DNA of 11,377 nucleotides, taken from positions 1-11,377 of the forward strand of contig JAKCCP010000195.1 in assembly GCA_021841985.1 (NCBI GenBank). Reading direction: 5' to 3'. The position numbers were made by a program, and so were the translations under genes. The notes beneath the pieces are model-generated. The model was not told the origin of the DNA and ran no database searches. It worked only from the letters and a program-made list of their open reading frames with translations. Origin of the DNA: Pseudomonadota bacterium. GTDB lineage: Bacteria > Pseudomonadota > Alphaproteobacteria > Acetobacterales > Acetobacteraceae. Of this stretch, positions 1 to 8,325 are shown one piece after another (position 1 is the first letter of the stretch; each line of letters opens with the position of its first letter).

Positions 1-45
1 TGGTGCAAAGTCCCTGGCCTTAGAGGCGCAACTATTTCGTAACAC

Positions 46-2334
<2,289 letters not shown>

Positions 2335-2393
2335 GCCCGTTTCCTTCCGAACTCGCGGACGGGAGGCCGAGGCTCGCAGGAGAGAGGGGTTTA

Positions 2394-2476
2394 TGCGGTC
2401 GAGAAGACTCGAACTTCCACGAGGTTTCCCCCACAAGCACCTCAAGCTTGCGCGTCTACCATTCCGCCACGACCGC
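2394..2476 (-). tRNA. tRNA-Leu, anticodon GAG
   Basis: Read on the minus strand this folds as a class II (long variable arm) tRNA. The acceptor stem is GCGGTCG pairing with CGACCGC and the discriminator is A at 2394. The D arm has the leucine-type GCGGAATGGTAGACGC sequence. A five-pair anticodon stem CAAGC/GCTTG encloses the loop TTGAGGT, giving anticodon GAG for CUC and CUU codons. The variable arm contains GGGG-AAA-CCTC, and the T arm is GGAAG-TTCGAGT-CTTCT. The 3' CCA is not encoded: TAA follows the discriminator, so CCA must be added enzymatically. It sits 59 bases upstream of maeB in the same direction. Confidence 0.95.
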
Positions 2477-2486
2477 ACCGTGACCC

Positions 2487-2502
2487 CGGCGCCAGGGCGC
2501 CG
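2487..2502 (-). other. Hairpin in the tRNA-Leu 5' leader
   Basis: A perfect six-pair inverted repeat CGGCGC/GCGCCG with a CAGG loop lies between the proposed tRNA promoter and the mature 5' end of tRNA-Leu. It would form in the precursor leader, 10 bases before the RNase P cleavage point. It has no T-run and is not read as a terminator. A function in processing is only a possibility. Confidence 0.35.
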
Positions 2503-2513
2503 TTCGAGGGCGC

Positions 2514-2542
2514 GGTATAGCGGATGACGACGGCGGCATCAA
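2514..2542 (-). promoter_or_regulatory. Sigma70-like promoter for tRNA-Leu (and possibly maeB)
   Basis: On the minus strand, TTGATG (2537-2542, four of six matches to TTGACA) is followed after exactly 17 bases by TATACC (2514-2519, four of six matches to TATAAT). The next bases, GCGCCCTCG, form the G+C-rich discriminator typical of stable-RNA promoters under stringent control. Predicted transcription begins near 2507, giving a leader of about 30 bases before the tRNA. On the plus strand the same bases read TATAGC (2516-2521), a possible but weaker -10 for lipB without a good -35. Confidence 0.5.
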
Positions 2543-2574
2543 TCGTGGTGACGCCAGGGAAGGCAGCCTCGACG

Positions 2575-3228
2575 ATGATCGAATGGACAACGCGCCCCGG
2601 CCTCACCCCTTATCCCGTGGCGCTGGAGACCATGGCGGCACGGATCGCAGCGGTTCGCGCCGGCACCGCGCCCGAGCAGGTCTGGCTGGTCGAGCATCCG
2701 CCGCTCTATACCGCCGGCACCTCGGCGCGGCCCGAGGATCTGCGCGAGGCGGCGCGTTTCCCGACATTCAGCGCCGGGCGCGGCGGGCAATGGACCTATC
2801 ACGGGCCGGGCCAGCGCATCGCCTATGTCCTGCTCGACCTCACCCGTTCTCATGGCCGCGTGCCGGCGCGCGATGTCCGGGCTTTTGTGGAGGGGCTGGA
2901 GGAATGGCTGATCCGCGCGCTGGCCCGCCTTGGCGTCGCGGGCGAGCGGCGGGCCGGGCGGATCGGCATCTGGGTTGTGGCGCCGGATGGCAGCGAAGCC
3001 AAGATCGCGGCGATCGGCGTGCGGGTGACGCGCTGGGTGAGCTGGCACGGCATCGCCCTCAACGTCGCCCCCGATCTCGGCCATTTTTCCGGCATCGTGC
3101 CCTGCGGCATCGCCGAACACGGCGTCACCAGCCTCAAAGCGCTCGGCCGCGGCGCCGATATGGCGGCGGCCGACGCGGCGCTTTTCGCCGCTTTCGGCGA
3201 GGTGTTCGGCGGTCTTGCTAGCTCTTGA
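2575..3228 (+). CDS. lipB: Lipoyl(octanoyl) transferase LipB
   Basis: Transfers octanoyl groups from octanoyl-ACP to the lipoyl domains of 2-oxoacid dehydrogenases and the glycine cleavage H protein, the first step of lipoate synthesis on its target proteins, in the cytoplasm. With the start at 2575 it has 217 residues (E. coli LipB has 213). Family signatures are [29 protein letters not shown] (about 69-81), the AKIAAIG lysine (Lys143) and the catalytic cysteine in IVPCGI (Cys177). The ATG at 2575 is preferred because [14 protein letters not shown] matches the usual N terminus, GGGAAGG lies 11 bases upstream, and the longer in-frame start at 2524 would place the tRNA-Leu promoter inside the coding region. 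The TGA end overlaps the convergent denD-like gene by 11 bases. lipA is not in the window. Confidence 0.93.
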   Translation: MIEWTTRPGLTPYPVALETMAARIAAVRAGTAPEQVWLVEHPPLYTAGTSARPEDLREAARFPTFSAGRGGQWTYHGPGQRIAYVLLDLTRSHGRVPARDVRAFVEGLEEWLIRALARLGVAGERRAGRIGIWVVAPDGSEAKIAAIGVRVTRWVSWHGIALNVAPDLGHFSGIVPCGIAEHGVTSLKALGRGADMAAADAALFAAFGEVFGGLASS

Positions 3229-4189
3229 AATCGTCCTCGAGATAAACCCGGATGATCTCATCGAACGATTTCTCGGCCGTGAAGCCGAGCGCCTCGGCGC
3301 GCGCGGCGTCAAAGCGTTGCGGCCAGCCCGCGACGATCGCGGCGATGGCGGGATCGGGGCTGCGGCGGATCAGTTTGACCGCCGCCTCGCCCGCCACGCG
3401 GCGCAGCGCCGCGATCTGCTCGCCGACGCTGGCGCACAACCCCGGCATGGTGAGATTGCGCCGCGTCCCGAGGGGCGCGAGGTCGATCGTTGCGCCATGG
3501 AGCAAAAAACCGACCGCCGCGCGCGGGCTCGCGTGCCAGTGGCGGACGCTGTCCTCGACCGGCAGGATCGCCTCCCGCCCGGCCAGCGGCTCGCGCAGGA
3601 TGCCCGAGAAAAACCCCGAGGCCGCCTTGTTGGGCGCCCCTGGGCGGATGCAGATGGTGGGCAGGCGAATGCCGATGCCATCGAGAAAGCCACGGCGTGA
3701 ATAATCGGCGAGCAGCAATTCATCGATCGCCTTCTGCGTGCCGTAGCTGGTGAGCGGCGTGGTGAAGAAATCATCGGGGATGGGGTCGGGAAACGGCGCG
3801 CCGAACACCGCGATGGAGGAGGTGAACACCAGCCGCGGCCGATAGGGCGCGCCGATCGTCCGGACCGCCTCGAGCAACAGCCGGGTGCCGTCGAGATTGA
3901 CGCGATAGCCCTTGTCGAAATCAGCCTCCGCCTCGCCCGAGACGATCGCCGCGAGATGAAAGATCACGTCCGGGCGGGCCTTGATCGCCGCCATCGCCGC
4001 GCCTGGGGCGGAAAGATCGGCGGCCTGGCTCTCGCACGCTCCGGCAAATCCCACCGGTTTTTCGGCGGCGACGATATCGATCAATGAGAGGCGTGTGATC
4101 GCCTGCCCGGCAAGCCCGCCCTCGGCCACCAGGCGGGCGGTGAGTTTGCGGCCGATCATCCCGGCCGCCCCGGTGATCAGGATGTGCAT
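3218..4189 (-). CDS. denD: NAD-dependent epimerase/dehydratase-type SDR, probable D-erythronate dehydrogenase
   Basis: An extended short-chain dehydrogenase of 323 residues. The dinucleotide-binding motif GAAGMIG is at 7-13, [20 protein letters not shown] follows from about 75, TSS is at 123-125 and the catalytic Tyr-Lys pair is in SYGTQK (Tyr149, Lys153). The stretches [29 protein letters not shown] and [16 protein letters not shown] are those I associate with D-erythronate dehydrogenase (DenD), which oxidises D-erythronate to 2-dehydro-D-erythronate before phosphorylation by OtnK and cleavage by OtnC. No otnK, otnC or otnI homologue lies in the window, so substrate assignment rests on sequence resemblance alone; another sugar-acid or nucleotide-sugar SDR role is possible. 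Start ATG at 4189 follows GGGAGGA; the frame is open further upstream but that sequence is not SDR-like. Stop TAG overlaps lipB. Confidence 0.75.
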   Translation of the reverse strand: MHILITGAAGMIGRKLTARLVAEGGLAGQAITRLSLIDIVAAEKPVGFAGACESQAADLSAPGAAMAAIKARPDVIFHLAAIVSGEAEADFDKGYRVNLDGTRLLLEAVRTIGAPYRPRLVFTSSIAVFGAPFPDPIPDDFFTTPLTSYGTQKAIDELLLADYSRRGFLDGIGIRLPTICIRPGAPNKAASGFFSGILREPLAGREAILPVEDSVRHWHASPRAAVGFLLHGATIDLAPLGTRRNLTMPGLCASVGEQIAALRRVAGEAAVKLIRRSPDPAIAAIVAGWPQRFDAARAEALGFTAEKSFDEIIRVYLEDDFKS

Positions 4190-4222
4190 CGTTCGTCCTC
4201 CCTCGCGCCGGCTTCGGGCGCG

Positions 4223-4237
4223 GGCGCAGCATGCGCC
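4223..4237. repeat. Short dyad in the denD-acyl-CoA synthetase divergent region
   Basis: GGCGCA and TGCGCC, perfect six-base inverted arms around a three-base centre, lie midway between the divergent starts at 4189 and 4329. A position between two divergent genes suits an operator, but in such G+C-rich DNA short dyads are common by chance, and no regulator gene is nearby. Confidence 0.25.
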
Positions 4238-4258
4238 GCGGCAGCGCTCCGTCAACCC

Positions 4259-4288
4259 TTTCCGCATTCGCCCGCGCGGCGCTAAACT
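4259..4288 (+). promoter_or_regulatory. Weak candidate promoter for the acyl-CoA synthetase gene
   Basis: TAAACT (4283-4288) matches TATAAT at four positions and TTTCCG (4259-4264) matches TTGACA at three, with an 18-base spacer. Transcription would start near 4295 and give a leader of about 34 bases. The -35 is poor, so the call is tentative. Confidence 0.25.
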
Positions 4289-4293
4289 CCCCG

Positions 4294-4315
4294 CGCCGCG
4301 CGGCATTGCGCGGCG
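4294..4315 (+). promoter_or_regulatory. G+C hairpin abutting the acyl-CoA synthetase ribosome-binding site
   Basis: CGCCGCGC (4294-4301) and GCGCGGCG (4308-4315) are perfect complements around the loop GGCATT. The eight-pair stem ends where the Shine-Dalgarno GGGAGGGG (4315-4322) begins, 6 bases before the ATG at 4329. Folding there could limit ribosome access, but this is structural inference only. Confidence 0.35.
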
Positions 4316-4328
4316 GGAGGGGACCATC

Positions 4329-5963
4329 ATGAGCGCATCGGACAATCCGTTTGACCTGCCGCGCAATGCCGCGAACCACACACCGCTCTCGCCGCTCAGC
4401 CTGCTCACCCGCACCGCGCGCGTCTATCCAAACCACCTCGCGGTGGTGCATGGCGCGCGCCGCCTCACCTGGGCCGAGACCGCTTCGCGCTGCCGCCGGT
4501 TCGCCTCCGCCCTGGCCGCGCGCGGTATCGGCCGGGGCGATGTGGTGGCGATCATGGCGCCCAATATCCCGGCGCTCCTGGATGCGCATTTCGCCGTGCC
4601 GATGCTGGGCGCCGTGCTGAACGCGCTCAATACCCGGCTCGATGCCGAGAGTATCGCCTTCATCCTCCGCCATGGCGGCGCCAAGGTGTTGCTCGCCGAT
4701 AGCGAATACGCGCCCGTTATTGCCGCCGCGCTGGCGCTGCTGCCGAGCGAGGCGCGGCCGCTGGTGATCGATATCGCGGATGACGCGGTGCCCGAGGCCA
4801 CGCGGCTCGGCGCCATCGAATACGAGGAATTTCTCGCCGGCGGCGATCCCGCGTTTGCCTTCTCGCTGCCATCCGACGAGTGGGATGCGATCTCGCTCAA
4901 TTACACTTCCGGCACCACCGGCAACCCGAAAGGCGTCGTCTATCATCATCGCGGCGCCTATCTGAACGCGATCGGCAATATCGTCACCTGGGAGATGCCG
5001 CATCACCCCGTCTATCTCTGGACCTTGCCGATGTTTCATTGCAATGGCTGGTGTTTCCCCTGGACCATCACCGCCCTCGCCGGCACCCATGTCTGCCTGC
5101 GCCGCGTCGAGGCGGGGGCGATCTACGCCGCGCTTGCCGATCACCGCGTCACCCATCTCTGCGGCGCGCCGATTGTGATGAACCTGCTGCTCAATGCCCC
5201 GCCCGAACAGCGCCGCGATCTCGGCGGGCGGCGCACCCGCATGATGACCGCCGCCGCGCCACCGCCGGCCTCCGTGATCGAGGGGATGGAGGGGCTGGGC
5301 TTCGAGATCACCCATGTCTATGGCCTGACGGAAGTTTATGGCCCGGTCACGGTCTGCGCCTGGCAGGAGGAATGGAACGCCCTGCCGCCCGCCGAGCAGG
5401 CGCGGCTCAAGGCCCGCCAGGGCGTGCCCTATCCGGTGCTGGAGGGGCTGATGGTGGCTGATCCCGTGACCCTCGCCCCGGTGCCCCAGGACGGCACCAC
5501 CATGGGGGAAGTGTTCATGCGCGGCAACGTGGTGATGAAGGGCTATCTCAAGAACCAAGCCGCCAACGCCGAGGCCTTCGCCGGCGGCTGGTTCCATACC
5601 GGCGATCTCGGCGTCTGGCACGAGGACAGCTATATCGAACTCAAGGACCGCTCCAAGGACATCATCATTTCGGGCGGCGAGAATATTTCCACGATCGAGG
5701 TCGAATCCGTGCTGTTCCGCCATCCCGCGGTGCTGGAAGCGGCGGTGGTCGCGCGTCCGGATGAGAAATGGGGCGAGACGCCCTGCGCCTTCGTCACCCT
5801 CAAGCCGGGGGTGCAAGCGAGCGCGGCGGAAATCATCGCCTTCTGCCGCGCCCATCTCGCGCATTTCAAGGCGCCGCGCACCGTGGTCTTTGGCCCCTTG
5901 CCGAAAACCTCGACCGGCAAGACCCAGAAGCACCTGCTCCGCGATCGCGCGCGCGCCTTGTGA
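4329..5963 (+). CDS. AMP-forming acyl-CoA synthetase (fatty-acid or aromatic-acid CoA ligase family)
   Basis: Activates a carboxylic acid with ATP through an acyl-adenylate and transfers it to CoA. The 544-residue protein has all ANL-superfamily signatures in order: phosphate loop YTSGTTGNPKG (192-202), FHCNGWCFPW (236-245), YGLTEVYGP (331-339) followed by the VCAWQEEWN stretch, hinge and ribose-binding region WFHTGDLG (421-428) and LKDRSKDIIISGGENIS (438-454), and the C-terminal catalytic lysine in PKTSTGK (Lys531). The WQEEWN stretch points to the branch holding medium/long-chain and plant-type AAE/benzoate CoA ligases rather than acetyl-CoA synthetase, but the acid cannot be read from sequence. 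ATG 4329 follows GGGAGGGG. The gene stands alone on its strand, divergent from the denD-like gene. Lys531 lies in the motif that Pat-type acetyltransferases modify in related ligases. Confidence 0.9.
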   Translation: MSASDNPFDLPRNAANHTPLSPLSLLTRTARVYPNHLAVVHGARRLTWAETASRCRRFASALAARGIGRGDVVAIMAPNIPALLDAHFAVPMLGAVLNALNTRLDAESIAFILRHGGAKVLLADSEYAPVIAAALALLPSEARPLVIDIADDAVPEATRLGAIEYEEFLAGGDPAFAFSLPSDEWDAISLNYTSGTTGNPKGVVYHHRGAYLNAIGNIVTWEMPHHPVYLWTLPMFHCNGWCFPWTITALAGTHVCLRRVEAGAIYAALADHRVTHLCGAPIVMNLLLNAPPEQRRDLGGRRTRMMTAAAPPPASVIEGMEGLGFEITHVYGLTEVYGPVTVCAWQEEWNALPPAEQARLKARQGVPYPVLEGLMVADPVTLAPVPQDGTTMGEVFMRGNVVMKGYLKNQAANAEAFAGGWFHTGDLGVWHEDSYIELKDRSKDIIISGGENISTIEVESVLFRHPAVLEAAVVARPDEKWGETPCAFVTLKPGVQASAAEIIAFCRAHLAHFKAPRTVVFGPLPKTSTGKTQKHLLRDRARAL

Positions 5964-6115
5964 TTTTGTTGAATAATCGTAACATGAACACTCAAGATGG
6001 ATACGTTGGCCCGATTCCCGGCCTTCAACAATTGGCTGACATCTTCGTGGCTTTGTTCAATAGGGTCAATAACACACTGAATGGTCAATGAAACACTGAA
6101 CCAACCACCCGCCGC
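5964..6115. other. Low-G+C convergent intergenic region
   Basis: Between the ends of the acyl-CoA synthetase and the ROK kinase the base composition drops visibly: 28 of the 70 bases from 6031 to 6100 are G or C, against clearly richer flanks. It holds a tandem repeat (6064-6100), an eight-base inverted pair TTGTTGAA (5966-5973) / TTCAACAA (6024-6031) and one 35-codon open frame (5984-6091) with no Shine-Dalgarno and no recognised family. I see no RNA gene or transposase fragment. Confidence 0.5.
6064..6100. repeat. Tandem repeat, two 18-base units with 19-base period
   Basis: GGTCAATAACACACTGAA (6064-6081) and GGTCAATGAAACACTGAA (6083-6100) agree at 16 of 18 positions and are separated by one base. 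On the minus strand each unit ends in ATTGACC. Closely spaced copies with a period near two helical turns could be protein-binding sites or the remains of a repeat element; no regulator is adjacent. Confidence 0.6.
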
Positions 6116-6138
6116 GTGACCCCGGAGCGGGTGTCACG
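6115..6138 (-). terminator. Hairpin at the end of the ROK kinase gene
   Basis: CGTGACCCCG (6115-6124) pairs with CGGG-T-GTCACG (6128-6138): ten pairs with one bulged T at 6132 and a GAG loop, overlapping the kinase stop codon at 6134-6136. No T-run follows on either strand, so if it terminates it is a non-canonical or Rho-assisted site. Confidence 0.35.
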
Positions 6139-7039
6139 ACGCCCGCTCGTCCCACAGCATCGCCGCGCCGCGCACGCCAGAAGAATCGCCCCAGCGGTTG
6201 CGCCGGATCGGGGTGGTGCAGACATCGCTGAAGACATGCGCGGAGAGCAAGGCCGGCACCTCGCGATAGAGATGATCGAGATTTGAGAGGCCGCCGCCGA
6301 GCACGATGACCTCCGGGTCAAGAAGATCGACGACCACGGCGAGCCCGCGCGCGAGCCGCGCGGCGTGGCGCGCGAGCGCGGCGCAAGCGGCTTCGTCCCC
6401 GGATGCGGCGCGCGCCACCACGGCCGTCGCGTCCCGCGCCGCGCGCCCGAAAAAATCCCGCGCCAGGGCGGGGCCGGAGAGATAGGTCTCCAGGCAGCCG
6501 CGCCGGCCGCACCAGCAGGGCGGGCCGGGATATTCCGCCGCCGTCATCCAGGGCAGCGGCGTGTGGCCCCATTCGCCGGCGATGCGATGGCGTCCCGAGA
6601 GAATCCGCCCGCGCACCACGATGCCGCCGCCGCAGCCGGTGCCGATAATCACGCCAAATGCGCTCTCCGCGCCCGCCGCCGCGCCATCCCGCGCCTCGCT
6701 CAGGGCAAAGCAATTGGCATCGTTCTCGACCCGCACCGCGCGGCCGAGACGCTCGGCCAGTTCCACCGCGAGAGGCTGGCCATTCAGCGCCAGCAGCGAG
6801 GCGTTCTTCACCCGCCCCGAGGCCGGGCTAATGGCGCCGGGAATGCCGATACCGAGCGTGCCGCGCGCCCCGAGTTCGCGCTCCGCCGCGCCGAGCAACT
6901 CGGCAAGCACCGCCAGAATAGCTTCATAGGTGCCGGGCGTCGCCACCCGGCGGCGCAGCAGAAATCCGCCCGCCTCATCCAAGGCGGCGATTTCGGTTTT
7001 CGTGCCCCCGAGATCGATCCCTAATCGTATTTTTTCCAC
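6134..7039 (-). CDS. mak: ROK-family sugar kinase, fructokinase Mak-like
   Basis: Phosphorylates a hexose, most likely fructose, with ATP in the cytoplasm. The 301-residue length matches E. coli Mak (302), and the sequence follows it throughout: DLGGTKTE phosphate loop (9-16), GIGIPGAISP (63-72), catalytic aspartate in ENDANC (Asp107), VIIGTGCGGG (130-139), GEWGHTPLPW (155-164), and the ROK zinc site with His159 and the CWCGRRGC cysteines (175, 177, 182), then VIVLGGGLSN and GDSSGVRGAA at the C terminus. There is no N-terminal helix-turn-helix, so it is a kinase rather than a ROK repressor. The start is GTG at 7039, behind GGAGGGAG; no ATG fits. Glucose, mannose or an amino sugar cannot be excluded as substrate. 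It is divergent from the tusA-like gene, 94 bases away, and no sugar transporter is nearby. Confidence 0.87.
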   Translation of the reverse strand: MEKIRLGIDLGGTKTEIAALDEAGGFLLRRRVATPGTYEAILAVLAELLGAAERELGARGTLGIGIPGAISPASGRVKNASLLALNGQPLAVELAERLGRAVRVENDANCFALSEARDGAAAGAESAFGVIIGTGCGGGIVVRGRILSGRHRIAGEWGHTPLPWMTAAEYPGPPCWCGRRGCLETYLSGPALARDFFGRAARDATAVVARAASGDEAACAALARHAARLARGLAVVVDLLDPEVIVLGGGLSNLDHLYREVPALLSAHVFSDVCTTPIRRNRWGDSSGVRGAAMLWDERAS

Positions 7040-7065
7040 ACGCTCCCTCCGCCACTCTCCCTCAA

Positions 7066-7088
7066 CCGCCGGATCGCCTTGCCGGCGG
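7066..7088. repeat. Inverted repeat between divergent mak and tusA-like genes
   Basis: CCGCCGG (7066-7072) and CCGGCGG (7082-7088) are perfect seven-base complements around nine bases. The element lies 27 bases upstream of the kinase GTG and 45 upstream of the tusA-like ATG. It could be an operator or a leader hairpin. I find no convincing -35/-10 pair for either gene in this 94-base gap. Confidence 0.35.
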
Positions 7089-7133
7089 CGCGCTTGCGTC
7101 GCAGACTAGCGCCGCGATGGGAGGTTCGCGGCC

Positions 7134-7376
7134 ATGAGCGAGACGGTGCTCGACGTCAAGGGGCTGCGCTGCCCGCTGCCGGTGCTGCGGGCCAACCGCG
7201 CGCTGCGCGGGCTCAAACCCGGCGCGCGGCTGCGCGTGCTTGCGACCGATCGCGCCTCGGTTGCCGATTTCCAGGCGTTCTGCCGCGACACCGGCCACGC
7301 GCTGCTCGCTTGCAGCGACGAGGCGGGCGTGTTCAGCTTTCTCATCCGCCGCCGCGCCGAGGAGGGCGGGGCCTGA
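7134..7376 (+). CDS. TusA/SirA/YeeD-family sulfur-carrier protein
   Basis: An 80-residue single-domain protein of the TusA fold. The diagnostic N-terminal motif GLRCPLPV supplies the active cysteine, Cys13, which in characterised members carries a persulfide. Sulfur is passed to partners for tRNA thiolation, molybdenum-cofactor work or sulfur oxidation; the partner here is unknown because no tusBCDE, mnmA, rhodanese or dsr/hdr gene is in the window. The length is normal for the family (about 75-85). The ATG at 7134 follows GGGAGG at 7119-7124. The TGA shares its last base with the ATG of the deacetylase gene, so the two are almost certainly co-transcribed and translationally coupled. I give no symbol because several paralogous TusA-like proteins exist in proteobacteria. 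Confidence 0.88.
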   Translation: MSETVLDVKGLRCPLPVLRANRALRGLKPGARLRVLATDRASVADFQAFCRDTGHALLACSDEAGVFSFLIRRRAEEGGA

Positions 7377-8308
7377 TGCCCGTCGCCTTGTTCACCCATC
7401 CCGCCTGTCTCGAACACGATCCCGGCGGCTGGCACCCGGAATGCCCCGATCGGCTGCGCGCCGTGCTGCGGGCCCTCGAAGCCCCGGAATTCACCGCCCT
7501 GTTGCGCGAATTGGCCCCCGCCGCGACCCCGGCCCAGCTCCTCCGTGTGCATTCCGAGGCCTATGTCACCGCGATCCTCGCGATCCGCCCGCCGCAGGGC
7601 GAGACCGTGCCGCTCGACGCCGACACCGTCATGAGCACGGGTAGCGCCGAAGCGGCACTCCGCGCCGCGGGCGGGGCGGTGGCCGCGGTGGACGCGGTGA
7701 TGGCGGGCTGGGCGCGGGCCGCCTTCGTAGCCGTCCGCCCACCCGGCCATCACGCCGAACCAGGCCGCGCAGGGGGATTTTGTCTGTTCAACAACGCCGC
7801 CATCGCCGCCGAGCAAGCCCGCGCGCACTGGGGGCTGAAGCGGATCGCCGTGGTCGATTTCGACGTCCATCACGGCAACGGCACCGAGGTCACCTTTGGC
7901 CCCGACCCGGATCTCTTCTATGGCTCGACCCATCAATATCCCTGCTATCCCGGCACCGGGGCCGCGACGATGCGGGGCGCCGCCGGCAATATCGTCAACG
8001 CGCCGCTGCCCCCGGGCAGTGACGGCGCGGCCTTCCGTGCCGCCTGGGCGGAAAACATCCTGCCCGCACTCGACCGCTTCGCCCCGGAATTGCTGATCAT
8101 CTCGGCCGGGTTCGACGCCCACCACGCCGACCCGCTCGCCGAACTCCGCCTCGATGTGGCGGATTTCGCCTGGCTCAGCGAACGCCTCGTCGCGAGCGCC
8201 GGGAGGCACTGCCAAAATCGTGTCGTCTCGGTGCTCGAAGGCGGCTATAACCTTGACGTGCTGGCGGCGGCGAGCCGCGCCCATGTGCGGGCCTTGATGC
8301 GGAATTGA
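7376..8308 (+). CDS. Histone-deacetylase-family Zn-dependent deacetylase
   Basis: A 310-residue member of the arginase/deacetylase fold that removes acyl groups from lysine side chains, polyamines or similar amines. The catalytic set is complete: HPECPDR (20-26), tandem histidines in RPPGHHAEPG (His125, His126), GGFCLFNN (133-140), zinc ligands in VDFDVHHGNGT (Asp163, His165) and SAGFDAHHADP (Asp247), and the oxyanion tyrosine in EGGYN (Tyr291). It resembles bacterial class II-like enzymes (HDAH, acetylpolyamine amidohydrolase, LdaA) more than AcuC; the natural substrate cannot be told from sequence. No signal peptide is seen, so it acts in the cytoplasm. The ATG at 7376 overlaps the tusA-like stop by one base and has AGGAGGG inside the preceding gene. 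The frame is open upstream, but that part is only a shadow of the tusA-like gene. Confidence 0.9.
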   Translation: MPVALFTHPACLEHDPGGWHPECPDRLRAVLRALEAPEFTALLRELAPAATPAQLLRVHSEAYVTAILAIRPPQGETVPLDADTVMSTGSAEAALRAAGGAVAAVDAVMAGWARAAFVAVRPPGHHAEPGRAGGFCLFNNAAIAAEQARAHWGLKRIAVVDFDVHHGNGTEVTFGPDPDLFYGSTHQYPCYPGTGAATMRGAAGNIVNAPLPPGSDGAAFRAAWAENILPALDRFAPELLIISAGFDAHHADPLAELRLDVADFAWLSERLVASAGRHCQNRVVSVLEGGYNLDVLAAASRAHVRALMRN

Positions 8309-8325
8309 GGGTTTGAAAACGTCCC

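Noticed and set aside
2394..2476. tRNA-Leu as an integration site for a genomic island
   Set aside because: Flanks are housekeeping genes, no integrase is present, and I saw no second copy of the tRNA 3' end in the window.
2335..2478. Extended N terminus of MaeB from 2478
   Set aside because: The extra 48 codons run back through the tRNA gene; the ATG at 2334 has a good ribosome site and the family-typical start.
4190..4414. Extended N terminus of the denD-like protein
   Set aside because: The first 75 codons are not SDR-like and overlap the divergent ligase start; MHILITG at 4189 is the normal beginning of the Rossmann fold.
3921..5933. Minus-strand open frame of 670 codons opposite the acyl-CoA synthetase and into the denD region
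   Set aside because: Both sense genes carry complete catalytic motifs; this frame has no recognisable domain or ribosome site and spans a divergent promoter region.
5984..6091. 35-codon plus-strand frame as a small protein gene
   Set aside because: No Shine-Dalgarno and no recognised family; kept as a finding about the low-G+C gap rather than annotated as a gene.
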